A DNA stretch of 64,000 nt, taken from assembly GCF_034190915.1 (NCBI RefSeq), contig NW_026947484.1, positions 142,760,982-142,824,981 on the forward strand, in the 5' to 3' direction. Shown piece by piece: positions 1 to 12,345 of this stretch (positions are counted from its first letter, which is position 1; each line of letters opens with the position of its first letter). The notes under the pieces are model-generated. The model saw nothing but the letters and a program-made list of their open reading frames with translations. It was not told the origin of the DNA and made no database searches. The DNA is from Cavia porcellus. Lineage: Eukaryota > Chordata > Mammalia > Rodentia > Caviidae. A program made the position numbers and the translations under genes.

Positions 1-1130
1 AGTCTCCAATGCATTAGTTTCTGCTCTGATCTTTGTCATTTTCTCCCTTGGACAAGTCTTGGGCTTGATTTTCTCTTCTTTATCTATAAGTTTGAGGTTC
101 AGCATTAAGTTGTTTATTCAAGCTTGCTCTGTTATCCTGATACAGGTACTCAGTGCTATAAATTTTCCCTATAGGACTGCTTTCATTGTATCCTGTATGC
201 TCTAATATCTTGTACTGTGATTATCATTTAATTGGGAAAAATTGTCTAATTTCTTCTCTAATTTTATCTGTGACCCTTTGGTTATTCAGGATGATCTCAT
301 TTAATTTCCATGTGTTTATGAATTTCTTGTAGTTTCCTTTGCCTTTGATTTCCACTTTTATTGCACCATGGTCTGATAATATGCATTGGAGAATTTCAAT
401 TCCTTTGCCTTTACTTGAGCAGGTTCTATGAGCTGATATGTGTCTATTTCGGAGAATGCCCTGTGTGTAGCTGAGAAGAATGTGCATTCTGATGTTGCGG
501 GATGGAACACTCTGTGGACATCTCCCAAGTCCTTTTGTTCAAAAGTTTGCTTCATTTCTAGTTTTTTTTTGTTACTGAGAATCAAGCTCACAACCTTGCA
601 GTCGCCAGGCAGGAACTGTGCTCCTGTCTATATTCTTGGCTCAGTTTTAATATTTCATTATTGATTTTTTTGTCTTGTTAATCAGTCTTTTTGTGATAGT
701 GAGGTATTGAGATTCCCCTGATATAATTGTATTAGTGCTTATTTGGTTTTTCATGTCTGTTAGTATTTGTTTTATATAGTTATGTGAACCGGTATTGTTT
801 GCATATGTGTTTATGATTGTTATCTCTTCTTCTTGAATTGTTCCCTTTACGAGGATGCAGTGACCTCCTTTGTCTCCTTTTATTAATGTTCACCTAGTAG
901 AACAGCTATGTCTGCTCCTTTTTAGGTTCCTGTCCTGTGGAATATTGCTTTTCATCATTTGACTTCCAGTCTCTGAATTTCTTTTTGAATTATACATGTT
1001 TCTTGTATCATAGCACATTAGTGGATATTGTTTCTTGATCCATTTTTTCAGTCTGCATCTTTTAATTGGTGAATTGAGATCATTAACAGTGGTGATCATA
1101 ACTGATATATATTGACTTATCCTTGTCATG
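1..1130 (-). mobile_element. Antisense L1 fragment, ORF2 endonuclease region
   Basis: Read on the minus strand this is the first part of L1 ORF2 (endonuclease domain), broken by stops and frameshifts. The minus-strand reading frames at 224-591 match the L1 endonuclease region, including an SDH-type motif near its C-terminal part. The segment closely resembles 29583-30640, including a shared small SINE remnant near 575-640, so the two are probably copies of one ancestral locus. It runs off the left edge of the window. No functional protein is expected. Confidence 0.85.
575..640 (-). repeat. Small tRNA-derived (ID-like) SINE remnant inside L1
   Basis: A poly-T run is followed by 'ttactgagaatcaagctcac', which matches the tail-proximal part of the ID-like SINEs elsewhere in the window (A-tail on the minus strand). 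The same insertion sits at the same place in the related L1 fragment near 30150-30205. It is short and diverged. Confidence 0.5.
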
Positions 1131-1690
1131 TTATTTTCCTATTGTTGGCTCCACCTTGTTTAACTTTTGTGGATGAGAAGTTGCTGCCTGCTTGGCCCAG
1201 CCCTTGGGTATTTGGCACCAGCCTACAGTATTTTCTATCTCAGTCTTAGAATACCAGGAAGAAAAGCTGGGTAGAACACTTATGTCATTATTGGCTAAAA
1301 TGGTACCATCAGCAGTAACAGTAGCATCAAACACAGCCCCCAGTTAATGCAGTGCTTCACATCCACTGCTCCCTTCCACTGCTACCCATCTTTGTGGAAG
1401 CCTTTAGTGCTGCAGACAGTCATGAAGTATCTGTAGGTGTGAAGCAATCCTCCCATGCAGTGAGTCCAAATTCAGGGAGATGGCTTTGCCAGCTATCTCC
1501 TTCTTCCTTGTTGAACTTTCTATCTTTGCTCTTCCTGTGGGCTTCAGTTCTCACTACAGATCCTTCCTGGGGCCAGGGTGCCCACTTCCTTCTTTCTTGT
1601 CCTCCGTGAGTTGCTGTATTACAGTATCTGGACAGCAACTATCATAGAGGCTCTTTCTCTGTTGCTTACCACTCTAGCATCTTCCTTGAA
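1131..1690 (-). mobile_element. Antisense L1 5' leader (5' UTR-like) segment
   Basis: The first part (about 1168-1340) resembles 12185-12365 and the second part (about 1340-1680) resembles 29165-29540. Both of those lie at the 5' side of other antisense L1s, so this is read as L1 5' untranslated sequence. Here the leader joins the endonuclease region directly, so ORF1 and the start of ORF2 are missing. Confidence 0.6.
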
Positions 1691-2065
1691 CTCCTCTAGT
1701 TGATGTATTTTTAATGGAAAGTATTTAAATCTCACAAAGAACTGACAAAAATTTATTTTCACAGCTTTTATGAATGAAAAGTAGTCAATAATGCTTTATT
1801 TCTTCTTATAATAACTATATATTTTGAAAACTGAATTGTTTAAGTAAAATTTTAAGATAGTTGTCTGCAGTTCATTTTCACTTCATACATTATGTATGTT
1901 GCAATAACTCTTAAGAAGTTAAAATCTACTACTCCTACATACTTACTAAGGCTAGGAGTACTTTTCAGGAGATTTACAGAAAGTTTGCTTGATGTTTTTC
2001 TTTAGTTACAATTTACAATAAAAGTTTCCTGTTGTTTTAATTTCAAGTATCTATTAGAAACTCAA
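1691..2065. other. Unassigned AT-rich intergenic DNA
   Basis: No gene, RNA or recognisable repeat was seen in this stretch. Confidence 0.5.
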
Positions 2066-2178
2066 TTTTTTGAGATGTGGTCTTGCGGTGTAGTTCTGGA
2101 TGGACCCATTCTGTAGCCCATGGTGGCCTCAAACTCACAGCATTCTTGCCTCAGACTGCCAAGTGTTGGGGAAACACA
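2066..2178 (-). repeat. B1 SINE, diverged
   Basis: A 'gagatgtggtcttgcggtg' start followed by two related 'tagc/tagt...tgg' blocks gives the B1 layout reversed on the plus strand. It is old and diverged. Confidence 0.6.
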
Positions 2179-2435
2179 ATTACTTTTTATTCTCATTCTT
2201 CCTACTTGCTCTCACATCTTTCTCTGCCTCCTGTGTCTTCAAGATTATTTCACCAACTTAAAAAATATCTTTATCTATAATTTTATAACAACCTTTATAG
2301 CTAATTTTGGATGTTTTTATAGTTTACCTTTCATGGATTATCTCAATCTAAGATGAACTTGTCTATTTCCTTTTTTCCTGAACTTTTTTTTTTTATCATG
2401 AATATAGTCCTCAGTCCCTTCCTCTAATTTTCTTT

Positions 2436-2590
2436 ACTTTTTTTTTTCTTTTTGAGACAGGGTCTCACTATGCAGTTCAAGCTGGTTTTGAACTTACCTT
2501 GTAGCCCAGGCTGGTCTTGAACTTGCAACAATCCTCCTAAATCAGTCTCCCAAGTGCTGTGATTACAGCCATGTTCCACCACTCCTGATT
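2436..2590 (-). repeat. B1 SINE
   Basis: Poly-T, then 'gagacagggtctcactatg', two duplicated ~29-bp blocks ending in 'aggctggtcttgaactt', and 'caagtgctgtgattacag'. This is the reverse complement of a 7SL-derived B1 with its A-tail on the minus strand. Confidence 0.85.
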
Positions 2591-3121
2591 TACCTTTATC
2601 TAATTTTCTTAAGTGGCCCTGAGAGTCCTTCATAAGTTTTTTTATGATTAACTCACTATAAATTTGACTCTATGTACTTTTTCATATATATTTTCCATTA
2701 TTCTCAAAATGGCAAATTCACTGCACCTTGATTTTGTTCTTATACCACATTACCAAGAGAAGGAGGATTTTTTGAGAAGTATTCAAGCATTGATGCAGAT
2801 TATATTTTTCAAATAACTATCATATGAAACAGAACCTCTTCACATGAACCTTTTAAACTGTCTGACGTTGTACACTGGGTGCAGACTCTGCAGCACTATT
2901 CTGAAAGGACTCATCTAGTGCTGTGATGGTGGTGGGGAATAGCTGCAATGATTTATTGGTTCATAGACTGTGAAAGTTCATGATCTTCCCTGTACTTCAG
3001 CCCAACACTGCCTAGGCATGTCAGGAAAACACCTGCAGTATCATAGTGTTAAGGACAGGACAGAACTGGTCAAGATAGAGTATACAAAGAAGAAGTCGAA
3101 GGGTTAGAAAGGAAGGTAAAT
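2591..3121. other. Unassigned intergenic DNA
   Basis: Nothing recognised. It ends where the repeated 2.5 kb unit begins. Confidence 0.4.
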
Positions 3122-5630
3122 TAAGAGGTTGGTTACAGATTCTTACCACTTCCTTTATCATGTTCCATACCAGAAGAAAAAAACTTCATTCACTTTTAGA
3201 ACTTAACAAAAGTTGTGTAATGTTTCATACAAGTAAAAGAATCTATAATATATGTCTGAATGGTTAGTGATCACCACAAAACAAATGTTTATGAACCCAT
3301 CATTCAAATGAATAACTAGAAGGCTGTGAATGACATGCCAGGTTTCCACCCAAAATGGAGTTACAGAGGGTGGATTTATCCCCTCACCTAAAGCAAACCA
3401 ATAAAACAAAGCACATTTAAAAAAACAATAACAGTGAATATCAGGCAACAGCAATAGATCCTTTGAGAGCTGGAGAAGAAAAGTGAAGAATTCTGTGATT
3501 GCCCCCACTTACTGTACAGAGAATGCACTTGGGCTTTGGTGCAGGGATAGGGGATTCATAGCCCAGGAGAGTCCCTGAGTTGGAGAGATGGAGTTGAGTG
3601 TGTGGAGAGACTAACATCGTTGGAGTTCACAAGCCAAAGAACTAGAAAAGAGAAAGGTATCAACAGAGAGAATTGCAGCAATCTGCAGAGAATCCGTCTT
3701 CAAGAAATCAGCAGTATAATGTTTATGAATAAACTACCCCAGGTCTGGGAAAAAAACACCCAAAAAGATTAAGTAGAAGAATATCCAATATTTATAGAGA
3801 GGTGGAAATAATGTTAATTCCTAAAAGTTAGAAAGGATACCTTCGTTATTCATGGAGTGTGATAGAGAACTCTGAAGGGTCTTTACTCAGTAAGACATGG
3901 TAAGAGGAGCCAAACAAAGTTTCTAGAAATGAAAAGCAATATGTTGGATGAGGCTAAGAGCAGATTAGACTGTCGAACAGCCCAGAAATACTTGACCCTG
4001 CTGCTTTCCAGATGACATTTCATAGATTCAGTGTGGATCAATTTAGTAAGTAGCTTTTGAAAACTGACTCAGTGAGAAAGTCATGACACAGTTTACATTC
4101 TGTCCTAACTTGTTTGGTGAGAGCTGAAAGTATTTTCAGCAAATGCAGCCCAGACCCAGTATACCTCACCCCCATACCTGGTGGAGTCCAACCTTGGTAC
4201 ATTAATTAGAGAATTCACCTTTGCTATGCTTCGGAGCGCTATGGCTGGGAAAAATTTTGGACTCATTTTTTTCTCAATGTATTCTATCTATCATTCATTC
4301 TTTCTTATTTTTAATTTGATTTTTGCTTTTCTCTCATTTTTATTTTATTTATTTTTTAGTTTTCTCTCTTCAGTTCCCCCTCCTTATTTCCTCAATAGTG
4401 GGGATTGAACCCAGAGCCTCTTATACATTGGGCAGGTGCTCTGTCTCTGAGCCACACTTCCAGGTCAGTTGAGAAGAGTTAAGCCCAGTTTCAGCAACAT
4501 CCAAGTCCTTGATTCCTGGTGGATACTTCTATTCAAATTGTTGACCTGTCCCTAAGTGGGTATGCAATGGCAAGCAGAAACCCTAAACTGATACCCAGGA
4601 TTTGGAGGCATATTTATTTATGTCATAGGCACTGATCAGGATCATTCTCAAAATATCAGGGCCTGGTCAAGGGCTTATCTGGAATAATCAAGCAAGAAGT
4701 ACAGAGGCAGAGACTTGTCAGTGGTTTGTACAATTTACATCAAAGTGAACAGCTATGCATTGCAGTGACTGGACATTTATAGGACACAGAAGCAACTAGA
4801 ATTGGAACAGGAACTTCTACTTGGACAACTAAGAAACTGAAATATACTGGGAGTGGATGGCATTTTCTGTCACAGTTATAGCTAGGAGGAGGCCGAGGTC
4901 CTGCTCCTGTGCAGATACCCCACAGTAGATGCAGGGAACCCCAGTATTGACGACACCACACTTACCCTGGTCTTTGTACAATTCTATGCTCAGTTGCAAA
5001 CACTCCTGGTTAGATAGCATTGGGTTGATAAGACTGAATTAATTTGCACAAAGAAGGATATATAATTTGAGACCTTCCTCCTCCCTATGAAGCACGAAGG
5101 TCTTCATCATTCTCTAGCTAGAGGGCAATAGCTTCAGGCCTTTTAATATGACTGAAGTTGTAGCATCACATTCACTTCAAGTAACAGAGCTGCTATAGAT
5201 AGGAAGTCTCTAACTCCTGATACTTTAGCAGAGGTAACCACAGAGGACACATTCAATATATTCTGTTGCTTACACCACATCTGCTTCAAGTAACAGTTTT
5301 TCCACTCTCACACTAGTAACAGAGACAGTGGAGCTCTCAGACTCTGATGTGGTATGCTCTGTGCCTACACTCACAAATTGCAACCCAGAAAGTTTCAGGG
5401 AGATTGCACTATGGAGTCTGGTTGGAAATCAACTCAGTATGGATACAATAAATGGATACCCCAGGACATAAGAAAGCCACATACTGGTAGGGCACCATGT
5501 AAAAGTGTGAGAAATATATATCCCAACATATGCATAAATTTTAATAAAGAAGCACACAGAATGATACATAAGACTCAACAATATGATGTATACAAGAAAC
5601 TGATCTCACCCACAGGGACATATATAGTAC
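3122..5630 (+). repeat. 2.5 kb duplicated unit, copy 1
   Basis: The stretch from 'taagaggttggttacag' to about 5630 is matched in the same order and orientation by 38074-40590, at roughly 90 percent identity by eye. The match includes a SINE at 4372-4470, so the SINE was present before copying. Short reading frames inside it occur in both copies but carry no family signature. The right end reads into sense L1-like sequence in both copies. It is either a segmental duplication or a long dispersed element; the shared SINE and similar neighbourhood favour duplication. Confidence 0.75.
4372..4470 (-). repeat. tRNA-derived (ID-like) SINE
   Basis: 'gtggggattgaacccagagc' followed by 'gggcaggtgctctgtctctg' is the reverse complement of a tRNA-derived SINE head with A and B box remnants. 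The same copy occurs at 39325-39418. Confidence 0.7.
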
Positions 5631-5639
5631 ATATATAGT

Positions 5640-5881
5640 ACATATATGTAGTACAATGGCAAAAGTTGAAACATTTTGTTTGGGTGAGCATGAAAGGAAC
5701 TAAAACTCTTATCCTCTGTATAAAATGATAAATTATGCATTGGTAAAACAGCTCTGAAAACCTATTTAGCAGTCTCTCTGAAAACTGAAATATACCTATT
5801 TTGTGACCCAGCAATTCCACTTTTAGGAATTTTCCAATGATAGGCATATATGTACACCAAAGTATTACAGTTGGCAAAATT
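5640..5881 (+). mobile_element. Sense L1 fragment, 3' end of ORF2
   Basis: The phrase 'gacccagcaattccactttt' and its surroundings are typical of the 3' end of old mammalian L1 ORF2 on the plus strand. It is a short degraded fragment. Confidence 0.65.
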
Positions 5882-6530
5882 AAATAGAAGTTGATAGGCA
5901 GCTCAAAAGGAATCAGGCCCAAGATAGAGTCAGAACAGTGAGGAGACAAACCAACCCTGTAGTTAAGGATTAAATGGATAGAAACTGGGTCCCAAGATGG
6001 ATACATGATCACGAGGCCTACAAGCCTCTGCACAGATGAACAACAAAGGCCCAAAGCTTGGCCGTATCTAGCACTGTTATAGGCAGCTAAGTTAGACACA
6101 AATTAATAGGCAGTGAGACAGGACTAGGCCCCTGAAGGAGTCAGTGCAGAAGATGAGAATGCATCACAACTCAGGCTTGATGGGCATATGTTGAAGACTA
6201 CGCCTCACGGTAAAGATGCAATGATCAAGTCTACATGCCTGATGGTTAAACAGTAACTTGAGACTATTATTGTACTATGATTGGTATCATCTGCTTAAGT
6301 AAAGTGCAGATAGACCTCAGTCCCCCAGGTGGGTGACCATAGCATCCAGTCCCATCCCTTCCCCAAAATGCCTTTGTTCTTCCCATGTACCTTTGCTAAG
6401 TGACTGGCTTCTCTGTTGGATCAGTATTAGCTTAGCAGTTATAATGTAATGCTGTATGCCAACTCTAGTTTCCCTTTTGTTGCTAAAATTCTGATATACA
6501 TAATATAACATTCATCATAGGGAAATTGTA
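5882..6530 (+). mobile_element. Class I ERV-type LTR, degraded
   Basis: It shares ordered blocks with 16630-17220: a 'ttaataggcag'-type block, 'gtagttaaggattaaatgga', a 'gcctacaagcct' block and a 'catcccttccc' block. It is therefore another copy of the LTR that ends the class I ERV at 13.7-17.4 kb. No internal ERV sequence was identified next to it. The ends are approximate. Confidence 0.55.
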
Positions 6531-7192
6531 CATGTACACGACACATTTTTCTTTTTTTCCCAATTCCCCTCCCCTCTCTTCAATCCTTCTTCCCCTTTTT
6601 ATTTACAAATCTTTGTTTCCATTTTTTCCCTGGGTCTTTCCTTCCAACTCATGAACAACGAATATCTTTCCATTTTCTGATATCCTCTTAAATCTCCCTT
6701 TTCAGGGTACTATAGTTTTCAGTGTAAAGATGTTTACTTCATTAGACTGATTCGTATGTACTTCATGCGGGGTTTTATTTTGGATGCTATTGAGAAAGGT
6801 ATTGTTTCATGAATTTCTCTCAGTGCATTCACTATTTGTATATTAGACCACTTTTAATTTTTGATTATTGAGTTTGTATTCAGCTATGCTACTGAATTTG
6901 ATTAATAAACCTAGAGGTCTCTTGGTGGAGTTTTTGGGGTTTTCTATGTAGAGTGTTATGTCACCTTCAGATAATGATAATTTGACTGTTTTCTTTCCTA
7001 TCTGTATTCCATTTCTTTTGTCAAATTGCTCTGGCTAATGTTTCCAGAGCTATATTGAATAAGAGTGGAAACAATGAACATCTTTGTCTTGTTCCTCATT
7101 TTAGAATGAAAGTTTTCAGTTTTTGTCCATTTAGTATAACACTGGCTGTTGGTTTGTCATAGATGGTTTTTATCAGGTTGAGATAAAGACCT

Positions 7193-8265
7193 TGTTATAA
7201 CTTGCGCCCCGGTATAAAATCCAAGGAGGCAAGAGACCGAAAATTTAGTGGCAAAGGCTTTATTTCCAGGCCTGGTGACCAGTCTCCGGGAGCCAATTTG
7301 GAGACTGTTCCCCAGAAGCTGAAGGGAGGACTTTAAAAAGGGGCTGGAGGAAAGGGCGGGGGGAGAGAAACAAAGAAACCTGCAGAGCCATCAAACTTGT
7401 TGACCCGAGTCTGGAAACTGTATTGCTGTCCACTTAGCTCTGACAATCTAGGGAGTTCCTGGTGTTTTTTTAAATTACTCTCATCCTGCAGACTGACATT
7501 ATCTCAGAGTGGCACGTCTGCAGCAATATTTGGAGAAGAAAGTGGAGAGTTAATTATCTCAGGACAGCTTGTCTTTGCTAGTGAGTGCGAAGGGGTCACG
7601 AGTTATGAGACGCTGGAACTTAAGTTTTACAAAGACCTGATATCTAACTCATTTGATACATACAGAACAAAAGGAAAGCACCGATTGGGGTTTGGGCCAT
7701 AGTATTACCCGGTAATTTCTTTAAGCTAAGCAGTTCTTAAAATTGGGGCAGGCTCATTTTACGACAGATCATCACCGGGTCGGGGGGAGGTCACCAGAAA
7801 CCCAAATTTTTTATGGCCTAGATAGATAGGTGAGGGGAGAGGGAGGCAATAAGGCACCATACAGAACAGAAAACGGCGGTAATGTGTCAAGGTCAGGGTA
7901 AAGGGTTAAACTCACACGCAAATCTCTCTGCACACAAGCAGGTTACTTTAAACAAATGTAAATTAATTGCCATTCTAGTTTTCCTTAGCTCTTTAGCGGA
8001 GAATAGAGGCACCTAGCAGTGATTAACAACCCTTGTTAGCTTGTTTTAGCACAACTTCTGTAGTTTGGAGAGGGCAACAATGGTTAACATACCAATTAGG
8101 TGAGATTCTTGCAATTTTTTACAGGGGAGAGTGTTGCTCAACATATCAATTAGGTCACTTAACATATCAGTCAGGGAAAAAGGATAAAACAAACACATTT
8201 AGTAAGCCCCTACACAGGTTTGCTATAATACACATATAACGAAGCTATTTTCTTAGAGTACAACA
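7193..8265 (-). mobile_element. Solo LTR inserted in L1
   Basis: The 1,073-bp element starts TGTTATAAC and ends GTACAACA on the plus strand. It is flanked by the 5-bp direct repeat GACCT (7188-7192 and 8266-8270). The L1 that surrounds it resumes correctly on the right side, and the L1 at 25250-25280 shows the unbroken target region. The minus strand has an AATAAA signal near 7259-7264 and a TTTAAA box near 7335, so the LTR reads right to left. No gag, pol or env lies beside it, so it is a recombined solo LTR. The 5-bp duplication does not decide the ERV class. Confidence 0.8.
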
Positions 8266-9135
8266 GACCTCCTATTACAATTTTCTGTAGTTTTTATCAG
8301 GAGCAGCTGTTGGACTTTGTCAAATGCTTTTTCTGCATTTATTGAGGTGATCATGTGGTTTTTGTCCTTGGCTCTGTTAATATGGTGTATTACATTTATC
8401 GATATGTGCATATTGAGCCATCCAAGGGTGAATCCTTTTTGGTCATGATGTATAACCTCTGACGATTTGCTGAATTCCACTTACCATATCTTATCCAGGA
8501 TGTTTGTGTCTGTGTTCATTAGGGAGACTGGGCTATAGTCCTCTTTTTCTGCTGGGTCTTTCTTTGGTTTTGGTGTCAGTGCACTTCTTGTTTCCAGGAA
8601 TGATTCTGGGAATACCGCTTCCCTTTCCATTTCAATAAAGAGTTTGATAAGTAGCAGCATTAAGACTTCTTTAAATGTCTTGTAGAATTCAGCAGAGTAT
8701 CTAACAGCAATGAATTTGTCAGGAACTGAGTTTTTCTTTCTTGGTGGGTTTTAATTACCTCTTCTATTTCATTGACTGATATTGGTTTATTTAGTATTTT
8801 TATATCTTCTTGATTTAGTTTTGATAATTCATGTGTATCAAGAAATCTGTCTACTTCTTTTGCTTTTTACATCTTATTAGAATACAAGTTCTTGAAGTAG
8901 GTTTGGATAATCTTCTGGGTTTCTGCAGCATCTGCTTTGATTTCATCCTTTTCATTCCTAACTGCATGGCTCCAAGACTTTTCTTTCCCCTTTTTGGATA
9001 AGGTTGACTAATGGACTGATGGTTTTATTTAACCTTTCAAAGAACCAACTGTTTTTATTGATTTCTTTGTATTGTTTTCTTGGTCTCTATTGCATTGATT
9101 TCTGCTCTGATCTTATTTATTAATTTATTTAGTCT

Positions 9136-9240
9136 TTTTGAGCCAGGGTTTCCTTGTGCAATTGAGGCTGGCCTTGAACTTTCAGCAATCCTGCGTCAGC
9201 CTCCTGAGTCCTGGGATTACAGGTGGGCATCACCACACCG
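9136..9240 (-). repeat. B1 SINE, partial
   Basis: 'gagccagggtttccttgtgc' through 'cctgggattacaggtgggca' is a reversed B1 lying within L1 ORF2. Confidence 0.75.
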
Positions 9241-9541
9241 GGGTCTGGTCTGCTTTATTTTCCTTCTTCTTGTAATTTGCTCTTCTTTTTCTAGAAGCTT
9301 GAAGTTCAACATAAGCTTGATTATTTGAGTTTGCTCTGTTTTTGTGATATGCGAATTCACTGCTTGTAAAGGAACTTTCAATGTAGACCATAAATTCTAA
9401 TATGTTGGGTTGACATTATAATTGTAGAAATTGTTTAATATTCTCTTTATATCTGTGGCCCACTGGTTGCTCCAAATATTGCTTAATTTCCATGTGTTTA
9501 TGAAGTTCTTCTGGTTTCTTTTCTCACTGATTTCCAGTTTC

Positions 9542-10095
9542 TTTTTTAATCAGATTTTATTTGTATACTTTAGATATATATATGTATATCACATTCATCT
9601 TAGAAAAGTTGTATCTATAAGTGATATAATTTGTTTCTTGTATCCCCCTACCTTTTCTTCAGCCTCTCTTCCCCTTCTCATTTACAAAAACCTTATTTCC
9701 ATGTTTTGTTTCTTTTCCCATTTTTAAATCTATTCCCTTGTTTGCTTTTCCCCTCCACTCCCTTGTTCTACTCTCCATCTGAATGTTTTCTTCCTAGTTC
9801 ATAGTTCCTATTACACATTTTGGTCCTTATTTACATTTTTGTTTTCTCACAACGAAGAAACAATGTGATATTTGCACATGTGGGTCCAATTTATTTCACT
9901 TAAGGTTATGGTCTCAAGACACATGTTTTCCTAGAAATATGTCAAGTGTGTATTTCTTTATGGTAAAGTAGTATTCCATTGTCTTAAAAAACCCACATCA
10001 TTATCCATTTACCTGATGGTGGACATTTGGGTTATTTTCAAGTTTTGGCTAATACAAACGGTGCTGCTGTAAACAGGGCTGTGCATATATTTCTG
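9542..10095 (-). mobile_element. Nested 5'-truncated L1 with target-site duplication
   Basis: A T-run (A-tail on the minus strand) leads into L1 3' region and the end of ORF2, then stops abruptly. It is flanked by a 14-bp direct repeat with one mismatch, TGATTTCCA(G/A)TTTC, at 9528-9541 and 10096-10109. The host L1 continues across the site. This is a standard target-primed L1 insertion. Confidence 0.85.
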
Positions 10096-11285
10096 TGATT
10101 TCCAATTTCATTGCACTATGGGATGATAATATACATGGGCTAATTTCAGTATCTTTGCATTTATTTACATATTTTCACTAAGCAAGATTGATATATATTT
10201 TTGGAAATGCCCGATGTGCAGCTGAGAAGAATGTGTATTCTGATGTGAGGCAGAACACTGTAGACATGTGCTAAGTCCATCTGTTCAAAAGTTTGATTCA
10301 GTTGTGATAATTTTTTGTTGATTTTTTGCCTAGTTCATCTGTCTGTTTATAATAGTGGAGTACTGAGATCCCCCATTACAGCTGCATTAGTGCTCATTTG
10401 ATTTTTCATGTCCATTAATATTCTGTATAGTTGAGTGTGCTGGTATTTGGTGCATATATGTTTATGATTGTTATCTCTTCCTCTTGGATTGTTCCCTTTA
10501 TAAGGATGCGGTGACATTCTCTCTCTCTCTTGATCAGTAGTGGCTTGAAATCCTCTTTGTCTGCAAAAAGAATATCTATCCCTGCTTTTTTATCTGGGTT
10601 CCTGTCACAGTTTTTCCATCCTTTGAGTTTCAGTCTATAAATTTATTTCTGAATTAAATGTATTTCTTGTATGCAGCAGATTGATGGATCTTGCTTCTTG
10701 ATGCATTCTGCCAGTCTGTTTTTTTGTTTGGTGAATTGCGACCATTTACACTGATGGTTATAACTGATATGTATTGACTCATCTTTGACATGTTATATTC
10801 TTATTGTTGGTCTTTTTTTCCCCTTCTTAATTACTTATCTTGCCTGATGGATTTATTCTGTTGAGGTTCATGGAGTTGTAATCCTTATTATCTCTTTTTA
10901 GAATGACCTTGAGTACACTTTGCAATACTGGTTTGGTAGTCCTAAATTTCCTCAGCTGTTCTTTGTCATGAAAACATCTTATTTTCCATCAATTATGAAA
11001 GATAGTTTTGCAGGATATATCAATCTGGGTCAAGCATTCCTTGTGAGGGTGGTTGTGAGAAGTCTGCTGTGATTCTGATGGGCTTTTCTTTATGAGTGAC
11101 TTGTTTCTTAATATTCTTCTTGTGTTAAATTTCTGGAATCTTGACTATTATACAAATCTACCTTGATGTAGATTTACTTTGATCATGACCAATTGGAGTT
11201 TTATATGCCTTACTTATATGCATGTCAAATCCTGTTTCCCTACTTGGGAAATAATTTTCTGCCCTTTCTTTGATGAAGAAGTTTG

Positions 11286-11452
11286 GTTTTTTTTTTTTTT
11301 TTTCCTTTTTGGCTCTGTGAGACAGTGTCTTACTATGCAGTTCAGGCTGGACTTAACTTCATTTTGTAGCTCAGGCTGGTCTCAAACTCACAATGATCCT
11401 CCCCTTCCAAGTGCGGGGATTAAGGCATGTGTCACCATGCCCTGCTGGTCAG
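11286..11452 (-). repeat. B1 SINE with long T-run
   Basis: A poly-T run followed by 'gagacagtgtcttactatgc', two duplicated blocks and a 'gtgtcaccatgccctgctgg' end. It is a reversed B1 within the ORF1 part of the antisense L1. Confidence 0.85.
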
Positions 11453-12345
11453 TTGTGCTATTTTCTGTTTTGTTTTTTTTCATTGATTCTGATCTATTTT
11501 ATGTTATTCTTTGTTGGATTGATTTTTCATGGTTTCTCACTATTTTTAGTCAGTCTTTGTTTTCATGATTGCTCACTGTAATCCTGTCTTCTATATTTGA
11601 GAGTCTTTCCTCTGTGCATATTTGGAAAATTCTACTGTGCATATTTTCAATGGAATTTTGAATCTCCTGGACATCTGTTCGAATCTGATTGTATTTGTTT
11701 CCTGTGCTAGGTGTCCATGGTTTCCATCAGTTTCCTAAATGCCTTTATTTTTTAATTGTTTATTCTGGATTGATTAACAGTGTTTCCTCAGGGTCGTCTC
11801 TGTAGTATTACAAGAAACTATGTCTGATTTAATTTTTTTTTCTAGAGTCTCTTTCATCTACTTGGTACTTCTGTTGATACCATCTCAGAGTGTCCAACTA
11901 GATGGCTTTTGGATTGCTCTACCTCATTGTCGCCTGAGTGTGCTTTTAGTGAGCTGGGAACCTGGCTTTGCAACTTGCTTGTGCCTTCTCATTTTCTTTT
12001 TTTTTTTTTTTCCTTCTTTTTCTTTCTTTTAGTTTAGTTCCTGGGTTGATGATTGTAAATTGCTTATGGCACATGGCTTTACTGATGGTATTCAGAACTT
12101 TTAGGAAATGACTGCCTCTCAGAGATGTTTGTGTGTAGCTGGATCTGGGTTTTGAATCTGTTACATGATCCTACCTCTTCAATTTGTTGAGGATGAGAAG
12201 TTGCTGCCTATGTTGCCTGTGTCCTGGTTCTTTGGCATTGGCTTATTATATTTTTTATGATCTTGAGACAATCTCAGTGTTGGCATACCAGGAAGAACAA
12301 CTGATTAGAATAATTATGTTACATTTCCTAAAGGAGTATAGTCAG

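Larger units (their letters stand above)
6536..12345 (-). mobile_element. Long antisense L1 with nested insertions
   Basis: Read on the minus strand, the order is 5' leader (about 12345-12000), ORF1 region (about 12000-10800), ORF2 endonuclease (10800-9240), reverse transcriptase (9137-6660) and a pyrimidine-rich 3' region (6620-6540). The element is interrupted by a solo LTR (7193-8265), B1 SINEs (about 9136-9240 and 11286-11452) and a 5'-truncated L1 (9542-10095). A piece of 3' ORF2 is missing near 6630. Many stops and frameshifts make it non-coding. Confidence 0.8.

Noticed and set aside
5575..6099. 174-codon minus-strand frame
   Set aside because: It spans an L1 3' end and an LTR in the opposite sense, so it is a chance frame across two repeats.
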